Part shown: in pieces, positions 24,701-36,681 of the stretch
Layout: the number at the start of each line of letters is the position of its first letter
Numbering within the stretch: the first letter of the stretch is position 1
NCBI GenBank assembly: GCA_002794775.1
Contig: NBAY01000032.1
Span: 124,001-188,000, forward strand
Length of the DNA stretch: 64,000 nt
Direction of reading: 5' to 3'
From: Porodaedalea pini
Taxonomy: Eukaryota; Basidiomycota; Agaricomycetes; Hymenochaetales; Hymenochaetaceae
The notes under the pieces: generated by a model
Seen by the model: the letters and a program-made list of their open reading frames with translations, nothing else
Databases searched by the model: none
Told to the model about the DNA's origin: nothing
Position numbers and translations under genes: made by a program

Positions 24701-27700
24701 ATCTACGAGCGAACGGAGTGCTTTCCTGAACAACGAGGGTGAGCATATATCGATACTAAGGTGTATTAAAGTCTAACCTTCCGCATGCCTTCACAGGATC
24801 ATGCATGTTTGCAAGCATTGCAACTAGTCGATCAAGAGTAGGGGCCACTTCAAGTGGGACAAGGAAGTCCGAAGATAGTCGATCAGTTGGAGAACCAGCG
24901 GATAGATCAGGCGGGAAGAACGCCTTTTGCTGCATGTAAAACAGGTTAGGGTGATTGAGAGTAATGACGGAAAGTCCATACCACTAGAGAGGCCATTGCA
25001 CCAGCTGCCGCATGAGACAATAGCCTGGTTTCCGTCTGGAACTGTGCGATTGCACCAGCTTTCTGTTGAGAGTCCGGAAATCCAGCTGTAGCGTCGGTCT
25101 GCATTGTGATGAGGCGCTGTTTGACCCTCTCAGACTGACTGCCACATTGACACCATTCCTCACACAGACGGTATAAAGTCAGATGCATGTGTGCAGGGAT
25201 AAACCTGTCCGAAGACTGAAGACTTGATAGACCATCAAACAGTCGTTCCACTATGCCACAGAAGTATCGTCGTAACCGCTGTTGCTGCCAGTCGCTTCTG
25301 ATGTCTGGGTTGCTAAGGAATGCCTGTGTGTGACGCACAAATTTCAATACGTTTGTCAGGCTGTCCGTCCGGCCAACCCCTCTCTGGTCCTTAAGATGAT
25401 GGGCAGTGAGCTGATAAATATGAGCAACGGCAAGATAAAGACGGTCCTGCCGTCGATTGCGCCTGGACGACGACGTCGGCGATGCCTTCACCCGCGAGGT
25501 GTCAACGTAGAAATGCCGAGCAGAAAATGCCCCAAGATCATCCAGGAGGTCTCTGTAAGCATCACCTGGGAATGAACTGATACAGAGAACACCAATAACC
25601 CGGAACACGCTACAGTCAGAGTCGAGGAAAGGTATAAGATAGCGGAATAAGCCCCTTGTATTTGTCGAAACGAGATCACGGTCAGGTAGCGCATCCGATA
25701 GCGCGCGGGAGTGATGGCCCGGTGCTCTTGACTCCGGAGGAGCGGCAGTACAGCAAGTAAGCTTAACCCACATATGCCACTGCTCGATGACAGGCAGACT
25801 ATCAGCAATAGTTCTCTCCCTTTCGCGTACTACGCCAGCGGGTCCACGCCCAGCTTGAGGTGGAGGCATACGGTTGTTGATGCCTGAGACAGACACAACT
25901 ATAGCGTGATATCGTGTCGTAGCTGCAATCCACATGTCTCGACAAGACAATATGACTTTCGACTGATGATTGGCTTGAGAGCGAATTATTGATGGATAAA
26001 TGAGTAACCAGAGATTGCGGTCCCGCTCATCCTCACTTCCCGCAAGTTTTAAAAGCACATCGCCCGTCACTGACTGACGCCATTGCGTTAAACGAGATAA
26101 TTCCTTCGGGTCAAGAAGGTCATCGAATCCATCCAGGAATGTCCGTGGATGTCTTTTGTCTAGTAGCACGTCCAGTATGCGAAATGAATTATCGGAGAGC
26201 TCGTTAAGAGGTGACGACGGTCGGTCCTGAAAGTGACTGACTATGCTTTCAAGCACACGAAGTAGCTTGACTCCAACTGTGCGTGCCGATCGCAACCGGG
26301 AACTCAGCAGAAATAACGATGCGGTCTCCACATCGAAAAATTGCGAATTGACCCAAGTTGTGTCACCCTCGTCGAAATCACCCGACCTCGCCATGATTCC
26401 GTCGGCCCACGCTTCGACTATGCCGAGCCAGACGTTTAATAGCCGCAAACTCTCGAACGGCAATCTTGTCCCAGACGTCTCTGCCGTGAATTGTTTCGGA
26501 GAAAACAGAAATGACGCAAACCTGGACAAAACTCGGGGAAGATGGACCGGGTCCTCAGAAATGCATCGCAGAGCGTTCGAAGCTGCGTCGCCGACAGAAG
26601 GCTCGACATTAATGATCGCGCGAATGAGCATGTCCAAGGCTTCATCGAGAGGAAGAGATGGATGAAGACATCGGGGCCAAGATGAGAAACAAACGCTCAG
26701 CAAACTCATCTGCCCACTATAGACGGCCGGGTATGAGACCGTCGCTTCAAGGTGCTGTCGGATAATTAGCCCAGACGTATCCTCGTAGGCATTGTTCAAG
26801 CGCACGTAAGACCACTGATCGTCGAAAATCGACATCCTTCCAACTGACTTCGCGCATGCTACGGCAACGGATACGAGAGTTGAACCAGATCTATTGAAGA
26901 AATCCTCCATACCCGGCTTTGAAAGCACGGATGGTGGACAGAAGGTCGCTATCGATGGATAATCGTCTCTGACCGGGAGAGCTGAGAAATCAGAGCTTGA
27001 TGGCCAACTAGGAGCAGCCTCCTCTCTCTCCATGAGATAGAGGGAGCGAAGGATCGCTTCCAAAGCAATAGTCGTCCGTTCAGGCGCAAGAGCAAGCGAA
27101 ACACTGCCTGATTGCGCGGACTTTACCTGCTGCTCTTGCATCAGACTCAACACCAACTCGCTTCCGAACTCGAAGTGGCGCGAAAGAATGAAGTGGACTA
27201 TGTAAATCAACGGCTCGAGGTTGTCGTCCGTGTAGTTCACTCCTAGACGAGATGAAGGAAAGAAATGCTTTAATATTCCGTCTAGTCGAGCTGCGGCCGT
27301 TGCATTTGTCTCTCGACACCGATACAAATAGGTCCACACCAGTCGCATGGTTCCGTTCAAGATATACAGCCTAAATGGCCGTTCCTGAATATTACAGTCA
27401 GATAAACACACCATGCAAACCTTTGCGACAGCAACGCTACCTTGAGTTTGGGAATACCAGCTTCAAAGCAGAGAACCCAGTTCTTTAAGAAAAATTCTTG
27501 CGGCGCTACGCAAAGGCTGGTTACGACAAGAGGATAAGCCACTTGCCAGTAGCGGGGCTTGCTCATCATGTCTCGAGCCTTGGAATAGATTACTTCGATA
27601 GCCTTGGCCCATCCCGGATGGTTAACCTCTGCTTGAGCAGTCTACGAAAACAAATATGAGATGCGAAGAATGTAGAGTAACGGAAGATCACTCACTTTCC

Positions 27701-29421
27701 CGATGGGATGTAGCAGATGGACAAGCGTCTCAGCAAAGGCAATCTTGAGTCTAGATCCGTGCGCGTTTTCAAAAGACTTCGAGAGGGATTCCATGAACTC
27801 TGCTCCTTCTTCGAAAGCTTCCGGCGGCCAGACTTTGATTTCGACATGCTTGAGAGCCCTTACCAGATTCTCATACTTCGCGTCCATATCCTTGGGGATC
27901 TGATTTGAAGCAACAGGACCAAGTTCATGCAAGAAGCGATCTGTGACACTTTCAAATCTGCAAAGGGAAAGTCAGGCTCTGTAAACCGTATGAAAGTTAT
28001 GAAGGCTTTACCTTAAGTTCGACAACTTGCCTAGGAGCGTCGCATACAGATTGGCATTGATCCTATGATTACGAGATTGGGTAAGAAGTTTCAAATCCGG
28101 CCGCTTGAACTGGTCAAAGGTCGTTTCTTCAAGGTTAAAGCCCATGCTTTCACCGAGCGCGTCGCGCGACACCGTCTGCACGACTGCGATCAGTGCACGG
28201 CACATAATGTAGATGCTTGCTAGGCTTTTTCTTTCGTTGAGAATATTTACGATCTCCTTTGGCCGAGTAGCTCGAGCGTATGTGGAGGAGGAAGAAGAAT
28301 GAACAAGGATGATGTCTCCAGAGACGCTCTCCTGTTGAGACCTGCGCCAGCGCATAATAGAATCTATGACGGGTTTTGTGCTTTTCATCGCTATCCGGCC
28401 CAGTGATACAAGAAGGTCGTCGAACTTAGTGTCGATTTGCGGACCGAGAAAGTCAGTCAAAGAAGGATCACGCTCGAGCGGTTGCTTGAGAAATCGCTCG
28501 ATTTTGTCTTCCGCGACGGCTGCGAACTGCATGAAAATTGCGTGCAAAGCGTACTCAGATGGTGTTCTTGGATCCATGACGACCCGGTCTTCCGCATCTA
28601 TTGACAACGGCGTGTCAAACCGCTGAGAAGGTCCGCTGTATTCGTTCGGAACACGAGGTACAGGCGGTGGTGTCGACTGCCGCGGCGCAATATGGTGGAA
28701 TCCAAAGGAGTAGTCGCTGCCTGCATCTGAGTTGTGGAACATCGAGCCAGAATGCGAATGTTGCGACCTTCCGTAAACTTGGTCCCTCGACCTCGTCGAC
28801 ATCGCGCGTCCGTGCCGGTGGTCATTACTTGAGGATGGCGTTGCGGATCTAGAATAGACATTCGGCGGACTCCGAACCGCCGGAGAAGGTGCGTTGTGTG
28901 CAAGAGATGATGCAGATCGACTGAACGGGTTACGAAGAGCGGGATATGCTTGACGGTCCAAAGACGGGACTGGTGGAGCCTCAGTAGACTTTCCGCCGCT
29001 CTTGAACGCATTGCGAAGGGACGCAAAGGACGACTTTTTGGTGAAAGGCGTGGCATTCGGAAGCGATGTCTGCGAAGAGTGTGCTGTTTGGATGGACGTG
29101 TTCGACCGTGCCGCAAAGGATGTTGAAGGTACGTGAAAGGAAAAGGCCGAATCTTCCGACGCAGCAGAATCCTGGCGTGAATGAAAATAATCTCGGTCTC
29201 CTGTGGACTTTTCAGGTGCTGCAATCGGCGTCAAGAGCGTTGGCGACTCGGCACCAGACGAGGCGCCAAATCCGAAGGCATTGGTACTGCGACCGAATGG
29301 CACGGACGGCGAACTAAACTCCTCGTCATCGAAATCTATTCAAATATATAAGTAGAAACTCAGAAACGTGTAGAAACTTAATGCTCACCAGGAATAGTAA
29401 TCTGGCTCAGGCCTTCGCTCA
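21764..29421 (-). CDS. Furry/Tao3/Mor2-type cell morphogenesis protein (PAG1 homologue)
   Basis: Giant HEAT/armadillo-like scaffold of about 2,400 residues that in yeasts (Tao3/Pag1, Mor2) acts with NDR kinase and Mob in the RAM/MOR pathway for polarised growth and cell separation. The first exon (29389-29421) gives MSEGLSQITIP, followed by a 53-bp intron and a serine-rich N-terminal exon with FDDEEFSSPSVPFGRSTNAF. The conserved N-terminal domain includes DPRTPSEYALHAIFMQFAAV, RIAMKSTKPVIDSIMRWR and RALIAVVQTVSRDALG. Shorter exons follow (HPGWAKAIEVIYSKARDMM, VAYPLVVTSLCV), then two very long exons (about 24950-27370 and 21764-24733) carrying the middle and C-terminal helical repeats, including NPFVREQARYMLFQTLRAWL. 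It ends FGMKHRH. The start is supported by the splice giving MSEGLSQITIPDFDDE. Divergent with the CBS-domain gene. Confidence 0.92.
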
Positions 29422-29847
29422 TCTTTGGCAATACGCCGTCTAGACCTTCAGAGCGTGTCCACGGCGCAAAAGGAGCGCGTCACTACGCTGTTGCGGACCG
29501 AATCTTGTTTATCCGCAGTTTGAAAAGTCAGAGGTCGTAGGCAGCCAGTCCTAGAATTCCTGACACAGAGTGAGTATGTAGAGAGCGCCAGTTGTCTCCG
29601 TCGTCGTCGAGTTCGACGATGAGCAAGTGGTCTATAGCTACATTAATATTGGCTGAGCTCAGAAATTTCCTTTTACGCGTGAGACATCGCAGCCGCTTTC
29701 GGGATGGCGAACTATTACGCGCTGGCCGACAACAATGGCACAAATTTAAAATGTTCTCGATGTCTTGCTCTTTAGCTCTCCCCAACGCTTTTGAACTTGA
29801 CAAGAAACCGCCACGTCGATAGCTAGACTAAGGACTCGTCTCGGAAA
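29422..29847. other. Divergent promoter region, Furry homologue / CBS-domain gene
   Basis: 426 bp shared by two diverging genes. Two antiparallel frames of 76 and 91 codons overlap here (29592-29822 plus, 29528-29803 minus), but neither matches a known family and each is the other's shadow, so I do not call a gene. Confidence 0.5.
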
Positions 29848-30633
29848 ATGACTAGTGCAGTTGCAGGAGCTTCAACGGTACCCGTCGGCGGTGTGAATGC
29901 TGTCAATGGTTGCCCTACGGGCGCCCACAGATATCGAGGTGCCGTTGTGGAGGTGCGCAGATTGGCTCTGTGCTAATCTGATACCAATCTCATGCGAAAC
30001 TAATTAGGACTTGCAACTCCCTCCTGCATTTGCTCTACCTCAAAGCGAGAACATAGCTCGCGCGATCGAGCTAGCGTATGACCGCGACTTCTCGCATATA
30101 CCGTACATATTTTCTATGGATGAAAACTCGTTCCGTAAACACTGATTGTACGTGACATAGCATCTTATCTAGAGAGCGGAAGCCCCTGGGATATCTGGAC
30201 GTGGCGGCGCTCAAGGCCAAGTGGGAGGCTGGGCAGGCTGATCCGGTATGTAACGTTGAGATTTTTCTCCTCAACAGAACCTGACAAGTTGTTCAATCAA
30301 GAACGACAATGTCCTGAAATTCATGACGAAGTTCCGTCGCGGGCCGTCACAAACCTATACACTCATCACGCCGGACACACCGCTACACGATCTCGAAGAG
30401 TTTCTGAAAGACCATCTTTTCGCTCTCGGTGCGTTCATTTGATCCGATTCCTCGTGAAGTCATTTTGCCTGACTCATTCGCTTGTGCCTCCAAGTCACCG
30501 ATTACGAACGAAAGTTCGTCTTGGCGGTGGCTACGCAGAGCGATTTGAACGTAAGTTATCTATTTACCCATCTCGGGAAATCAGAATTCTGACGCGATAT
30601 GTGCAGAATTATGTTACACGTCGCGGACTCTGA
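29848..30633 (+). CDS. Small CBS-domain protein
   Basis: Protein of about 150 residues in six or so exons. It begins MTSAVAGASTVPVGGVNAVN and includes CPTGAHRYRGAVVE, DLQLPPAFALPQSENIARAI, then ERKPLGYLDVAALKAKWEAG, NDNVLKFMTKFRRG, YTLITPDTPLHDLEEFLKDH and VTDYERKFVLAVATQSDL before ending YVTRRGL and TGA. The beta-strand and helix arrangement with a residue pair like QSDLN near the end is that of tandem CBS modules, which bind adenosyl ligands. Short single-Bateman-module proteins of this type are common in fungi and their function is unclear. Fine exon borders rest on frame and GT-AG signals. Confidence 0.72.
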
Positions 30634-32342
30634 TGACAGGACATAGATTCGAGTCTCAACGAGTGTTGAGACTTATGTGGGTTATTTAACAATCCATATC
30701 TGGCAGTACAGGATCGATGTACAACTATGTATAATATTCCATTCGCGCTTGCACTGCTGATTGTGCGAGCAGGACCCAAGTCCGACGGGTTTCAACGAAA
30801 CTTCTTCCACATCGCATGGCGAAATATGCAAGGGAACCCGCTTCAATGGCCTTTTTTTTAATCTACAAGAAGCACCGCACTTCGGAACTTCTGTCTTAGG
30901 ACAATACACACACACCTAGGACGATTAGGCATCTAGCTCAATATTAGCTACTTCTGGTTCAAGAATCCTCGGGAGCTGAGGCTAAGAAGGCCGCCCAACG
31001 TGAAGAGCCCAGCTCCTCTACTAGTACTGACACGGGCACAACAATAGACTTACAAATTTCAAAAATGCCAACTTTAGTTCTGGTCCCGCTCGTCTAGACC
31101 TGGCTCCAGATACATTTAGCCTTCTTGAAGAGCCGGGGGAATATGACTGCTGCGCCATCTAGTGAACTCAACACATACTCTTACCCAACTTGAAGCCGTA
31201 GAACATTGTTCTTAGATTCCCAATATCGTTCTATGAGAGTTCTCCGCGACAGGGGCGTTGTTCGGTCTGAAGCATCCATCTTGGGGTGATTCTCGAGTTT
31301 GGTATTTCACATACATATCGGACTAGTACTGACCCGGGGTACTTATAGCACCATTTCCAATTCGTGATATCTATAATGTTCTCCTATTGGGTTATTGTAA
31401 GCATGTTGATAAGTACCGTTTGTTTGAGACTACGGGTTGTGATTCTAGCCCTTTGAGGATGACCGTGGGAAATACCAAAAGAGGTGTTTTGTTCGCGTTT
31501 TGGACTCACGCTTTCTCCGAATCGACGCTTTCACGACGCTACCGATCAGAATGCTCGAGGAACTTCGCCAAATCGTGACTGATGCAGATCTTGACGATGT
31601 TAACCTTCGGGAATACTGAATAAGACAACAATTTTCTTCCTCGATCCAGATATGCCCAGATTCCATTTTTTAATTTACTTCGGGGGTTGCATCTCCGGAC
31701 AAAAGCGCGCGTATTGACGAGGTAAGAACAACGCTGAACCACTGAAGTAATCCCACCGTAATATCTACAGTTGTAGAAGAGAGCAACGAGAGAAGGGAAG
31801 CGCATCCGTTTTCCTCTTGGGTCGAGTGAGCGCCGCTTCGAGTCCGAGACGCCGCCGACACAATGGGCCGGGTCGTGATCGACCTTATGAACCTTAATCA
31901 GATGCACCAGATCCCCCCGTAACAGCGCACACGAGAACCGTGACGGTCATTGGCTGGATCATGACCAGACACAGCTATCGCGTACGTTCGTATTGTATAA
32001 GAGCTGATGACCTGCATTCAAGCTTATCCTCCGCGCTTCAAGTTGATGTCTTGTTCTTCAGCGCACACTTAGTCTTTCCCCCCGACTTTTCTTGCATTCC
32101 TCGAGCAAGGCCGAGCCACGGAGACAAAAGAGTCTGTCTAGTGGCGTGATCCTCCACTTTGTTCCTCCGGGGCTAGCCCTGGGCATTACTTTATCTGCTC
32201 GAGGCTGTCAATCACGCTCCACCAAGTCTTAAGGCTGGATCATGCGTTGGACTCGATGATCCACTCCCCTCCGCATTTAAAGACACGTCCCCCCAGGAAA
32301 TCGCCCGGGGCCCCAGACCCGTTCGCGTCGAAGCCGAGGACG
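30634..32342. other. 1.7-kb intergenic region before the G-alpha gene
   Basis: No gene is accepted. Two plus-strand stretches look protein-like: around 30960-31060 (ESSGAEAKKAAQREEPSSST, then TDTGTTIDLQ) and 31495-31610 (VLDSRFLRIDAFTTLPIRML, then EELRQIVTDADLDDV). No start, splice scheme or family joins them. ACTAGTACTG occurs at 31020 and 31322. An upstream in-frame ATG for the G-alpha gene lies at 32247. Confidence 0.4.
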
Positions 32343-34868
32343 ATGCCCAGTCTTCGGCCTCGAAGGGATTCGTCGCAGTGGCCCCCTAAATTAGACACAC
32401 AATTCGAGACTGCGGACGAGATTGCGCGGAAGGCAGCCTTGGACTGGGAGGCACGGTTAGCGAGTGAGAAAATCGATCTCGGCATCTCCGTCGAGCGCTC
32501 GCGGAGGAAGAAAAACAAAGTTGTGAAGATTTTGCTTCTAGGTAAGTTTGTTTCTCTTTCTTTTCTGCTGCGGCTTTTGTATATCAATCCAAACCGATAG
32601 ATCGTCTCGAATACTAACCGACGCCTTACTTCCGTTTTATTCGCTTTTGCAGGTCAGTCGGAGTCGGGAAAATCCACAACTCTTCGCAATTTTCAATTGA
32701 ACCTCGCGCCTCGCGCCTTTCAGGCCGACGCAGAGGCATGGCGCACGGTCATTCATCTCAACCTCTTGATATCCGTGAACTATCTGCTCGACGTCCTCAA
32801 GAGCTCGCTACTCGCTACCACGGGAACTGAGCCGCGCCCGTCGTATTCGGTTTCGACGCCCTCACGACAGCTCATCGAGCGGGAGAAGATGCGCCTTCGT
32901 TCGCTCGATGGTTCTCTTGGCTACTCGCTTGACTCTAGATCGGGAAGCCAGTCGTCTCCGACGTACTCGACTGAGCTTCGACGCCTGATGCTCAGCCTCC
33001 TTCCGCTGAAGAGTATCGAAACGACACTCCGACAGCGCCTCGGTGCGGAGTCTCCCGTCCAGCATTACACAGAACCGGCGAACAAGGCGAAGGGATCCGT
33101 AAATTTCAGCACGTCGAAACAGCCCGCTGAGCCGTTCGTACGTCCTACTTCGGCTCAGTCTTCTCTGTCCGGGATATCCGGCACTCCGACTAGGCATGTT
33201 CTGGGTTTCAGGCGGCATTCAATCTCATCCTCCGCGACTTCGTCAACGTCGTCTATTTCTATTCCCAGCCCGAGCGACTTTGACAGGCAGAATACAGGAT
33301 TTCCCACTACGACTCTATCTTCAGCTCCGATGGGCCGAGAAAGGCAGCCACACCGCCGGGGTAACAAGTTCTATGGCCTCGTCGATTCCTTTGCAGTCAA
33401 AGTGAGGGGAAGCACAGGATGGAAGCGGCGCGCACGAATACCTGACCATCTAACCTCCGACCGGAGCGACAGAAATCTGGTTCCGGAACGCGAGTCTTCA
33501 GGCCGTCATTCGAGGAGACCGAGCTTGGACAGCATGAGCGAACAGGAGGAACGGGAGCTTTTGTCCGCTCGGCAAATTATCCAAGTCTTCGGGGAAGACA
33601 TCGAGAGGCTCTGGCGAAATGACGACGTGCAGAGGCTTTTGAAACGCCAGAACATCCAGCTGGAAAATCGTCCTGGCTTGTGAGCTGAAATTTTTACTGC
33701 AATCCGACATGGACGATGTTGGAAGCTGATATGTTCTGAAGTTTCTTAAACGACGTGCTTCGAATCACGGCCTTTGACTACATCCCCACGACTGGTGGGT
33801 TTAACTAGAGTATCTTCGACGTATATGCTCGTAATTAATCTACCTATCTAGCTGATATCCTTCGCGCTCGCCTTCAGACGACTGGCGTAGAGGAGCACAG
33901 GCTAGTATTGGAAGTAGGACGCGAGACGGGCAAAGAATGGATTATCTACGACGTGGGGGGATTCCGCAGCCAGCGAGCTGCCTGGGCCCCATTTTTCGAC
34001 ACCGGTACGTCCCTTTACTCGTGAAAGGAACCCTGGTAGGATATCAAACTCGGGCGTGCCTTACCGAGATATCGCATTTCATATCACTGCAGCCCTTGTT
34101 CTACATATCGTGATCGGTCCGATTACTAACTTAATTCGGTCTTCACGGCGGCCTTGTCGTCGCAGTCAACGCAATTATCTTTCTCGCCCCAATTTCATCC
34201 TTTGATGAATGGCTCGCGGAGGATCCGAGCGTCAATCGTTTAGTGCGTGTCTGATTTTTCTTTTATATTTTCGAAATGCGCAAAAAGCTCACGAAACATG
34301 TATACTGTATGTTGATTAGGAGGACACGTTCCACCTCTGGCGCGAAATCTGTGCAAACCGTCTTCTTGCCTCCGTCGAGTTTATATTGTTCTTGAACAAG
34401 TATGACGCTCTTCGTTCCAAGCTGCGATCTGGAATCCGCTTTTCCGACTACGTCGTCAACTACGACGATCGGAACGGAACGAAAAACGACGCTGATAGTA
34501 TATCTAGATGTAAGCCTCGTGTCCTTGGCTCTTGACGTTTTCCTTACTGACTACTTTAATTCATTCACTCCAGATATGCTGGCAACATTTAATGCTGCAC
34601 ATAAGCAGCTTTCCCCGAAACCGCGCAAACTGCGCACCTACCTTACTTCCGTCATAGTAAGCACGTATTTTCTGCAACATTATTGACAATAAACGAAAGT
34701 CCCACCTTGCCTTGACAGGACTCCCGTGCCACTGCTAAAGTTGTAAACCACAGTACGTCCTCTTCAGCGTTTCTAATTATAACCGATGGCTAAGCGCAAA
34801 TGACATTGTAATTTGTAGTCAGCGAGCAGGTTCTGATTGGGCACCTTGCTGAAGGTGATATTCTGTAA
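32343..34868 (+). CDS. Atypical long G-protein alpha subunit
   Basis: Heterotrimeric G alpha-like GTPase of the insert-containing class found in basidiomycetes, expected at the plasma membrane below receptors. Exon 1 ends at 32541 and exon 2 spans 32653-33679. P-loop GQSESGKST follows a charged N-terminus. The helical domain carries a serine-rich insert of roughly 200 residues (about 32820-33480), then FLNDVLRITAFDYIPTT, switch I RLQTTGVEEHR, switch II DVGGFRSQR, FILFLNKYDAL (NKxD) and TSVIDSRAT in place of the usual TCAT. The C-terminus is VLIGHLAEGDIL. The normally invariant catalytic Gln of DVGGQ is Phe, and no N-terminal MGxxxS myristoylation signal is seen. Both suggest altered GTP hydrolysis and anchoring, or a non-classical role. 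The start at 32343 (MPSLRPRRDSS) is uncertain; 32247 is in frame upstream. Confidence 0.85.
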
Positions 34869-35255
34869 ATTGTTACTCGCTTCGAGCTGGGTCTTCGATG
34901 CAATCTTGAACGTTTTCATATGCTATCCGTCGCGCTTGCTTTCCAAGCATTTCTTAAGCAATTTACTCCCCAAGATATAAATTCTATGATCTTTGTAGCA
35001 GCTTTCACTTTGTACATTTTGTTATCGAGTTTACGGTATACGTTGTTGAGTTGTTCCTGTGGACTATCATCAACTCTTGCTTTCAATATCCTAACACACA
35101 CTCGTCCGATGGAGCTTTCCGACATACCAAAAGGCAACTAGAAGAAGACAGACGATCATTGGCTCAGAATCTACATCGTTCTTACAGGTACTCGAACATG
35201 AAGTATTGGGAAAAAATTAAAACACGGAACACACAGCAGAAATTGTCGCGGATGC
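34869..35255. other. Convergent intergenic region, G-alpha / Dim1
   Basis: 3' flanks of converging genes. Only antiparallel shadow frames (34916-35141) are present. Confidence 0.6.
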
Positions 35256-35993
35256 TCAGTATCTGTAGCGAGTAGAGTAGTCTTTAATAAAGAAAGAGAT
35301 TAGTTTTGGCGATAAACGAGTTGAACGCAGACGCGCACCCTTTGGAGATACGACCAGACCACGGCCTTTGGAAGCACCACGGTATACAGTCTCAATGATG
35401 TCGACGAGCTTTCGGAGAAGATTAGTTTATTTCAATGATCACAGATTCAGTATCTGGCTCACCTCTTGCTTATTGTCCATGGCCCAGTTGCTTTAATTCA
35501 CAAGTCAAAAAGATCAGCGTCGCGCCGGTCAGAAAGAGCATGCAAGGAACTCACATCTTATTGTTATTACCAGTGCCAAGATCTATCATAATGTGTTTGT
35601 TTCTGAGAGTGTTGGGAGGTTAAAAGGTGAGGACGTGACAAACGAAGATTGGAGAGTGCGTACCGATAGAAAAACATCACCGTGCATGGGTCGTACAACT
35701 CGTACATCTACGCGATCATAAGCAGAACAATCAGTCAGATTCAGACACCATCTCGCCCAAATAGCCTGTGTTTTTCTCACCTTGTTGAAATCTGGCACGA
35801 GTGTGATGTCGCACAGGTAAATTATCGCGAAGTTCTGCACCTTGTCGGAGACGCCATAGAGCGTCTCGTCCATCTTCATGCACTGCGGATCCCAGTCATG
35901 GCCGAAGCGGATGACGACGACGCGGTCCTCTTCGGACTTGATCGCCTCGTCGACATGCCAGCCGGAAGGAAGGTGCGGCAGGAAATAAGACAT
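35256..35993 (-). CDS. DIM1: U5 snRNP thioredoxin-like protein Dim1/Dib1 (TXNL4A family)
   Basis: Small essential spliceosomal protein of the U4/U6.U5 tri-snRNP with a thioredoxin fold but no redox motif. Exon 1 (35781-35993) encodes MSYFLPHLPSGWHVDEAI, VVIRFGHDWDPQCMKMDETL and DITLVPDFNK. A second exon (35664-35707) gives MYELYDPCTVMFFYR, then NKHIMIDLGTGNNNK, then DIIETVYRGASKGRGLVVSP. A last exon after a 3' intron gives DYSTRYRY and TGA at 35258-35256. Length is about 142 residues, the family norm, and conservation is near complete, so function is confident. The long exon-5 frame that seems to read on past SPK is intron. Confidence 0.94.
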
Positions 35994-36594
35994 TGTTTGC
36001 CTGGTCCTCAGCCGTGGGCGGTGATGAACGACGGCGGGTGGCCTGTGGCGGCAAAATATATCGTGATAGTCACGTGCTCATTTTAGCTCTGATTCCGCCG
36101 CCGACAGCCCTTCCGCTCAGTTCTCTCTTTCTTCGAGTCCTTGCTCAAAAAAAAAAAAAAAGCTGACTGCTGCAAAGTTCTGTGTTTTCTGGGATAAACT
36201 TTGTAGCTCTTCTAAGCTGGGAGACTACATAATACCGTTGTCGAATTCTGTTCTCTCGAGACATAACAGAGTAGGCCAACTAGGAGAAAGTCTAGAACGA
36301 CGTTGTAGCGACCTCCATATCCATCGATAGTACATACTGCTCTTGTCTTGCTCATCGTACGTACGTACAGAATCTGGCTTATCTCGAAGCTTGAAGCCTC
36401 GAAGACTGACCCTGACTTCAGCTATGATCTAGCACTCCTTCGAGTGCTCGTACTGTCTCACGGGATGGTGTCATCCGCACGTCGTCTTGCGCAATAGCAT
36501 GCGCCTGCTCGAAATGCAACTCTCGCACCACCAACTTTCGTGATTCTCGTGACTATGACAGAATACGCTCCGAGTCTGATGCTCTATAAAGTCC

Positions 36595-36600
36595 CGTGCA
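36595..36600 (+). promoter_or_regulatory. TATA box of the TauD/TfdA dioxygenase gene
   Basis: TATAAA, 82 bp upstream of the start codon, in an otherwise unstructured promoter. Confidence 0.5.
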
Positions 36601-36668
36601 GTAGACCCACGCACTCGAGCTCGAGCGACCGTATTATCTACGCCTTATAGCCTTTTGGTTATCACCTA

Positions 36669-36678
36669 CAGTACTAGT
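36669..36678 (-). repeat. Copy of the dispersed 10-bp word ACTAGTACTG
   Basis: Reads ACTAGTACTG on the minus strand, three bases before the dioxygenase ATG. Plus-strand copies are at 31020-31029, 31322-31331, 39438-39447, 43232-43241 and 49756-49765. All six lie between genes. Confidence 0.6.
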
Positions 36679-36681
36679 ACC

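Larger units (their letters stand above)
35994..36681. other. Divergent promoter region, Dim1 / dioxygenase
   Basis: 688 bp between diverging start codons. A run of 15 A sits near 36147-36161, a TATAAA lies at 36595-36600 (82 bp before the dioxygenase ATG), and CAGTACTAGT lies at 36669-36678, directly before the ATG. Nothing else is recognised. Confidence 0.5.

Noticed and set aside
28598..29224. 208-codon minus-strand frame overlapping the Furry N-terminal exon
   Set aside because: Same strand but shifted frame; the Furry frame carries the conserved domain and splices correctly to the first exon.
29528..29822. Small gene in the promoter between the Furry homologue and the CBS-domain gene
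   Set aside because: Two antiparallel frames overlap and neither has recognisable features.
32240..32587. Minus-strand frame opposite the G-alpha first exon
   Set aside because: Antisense shadow of a real coding exon.
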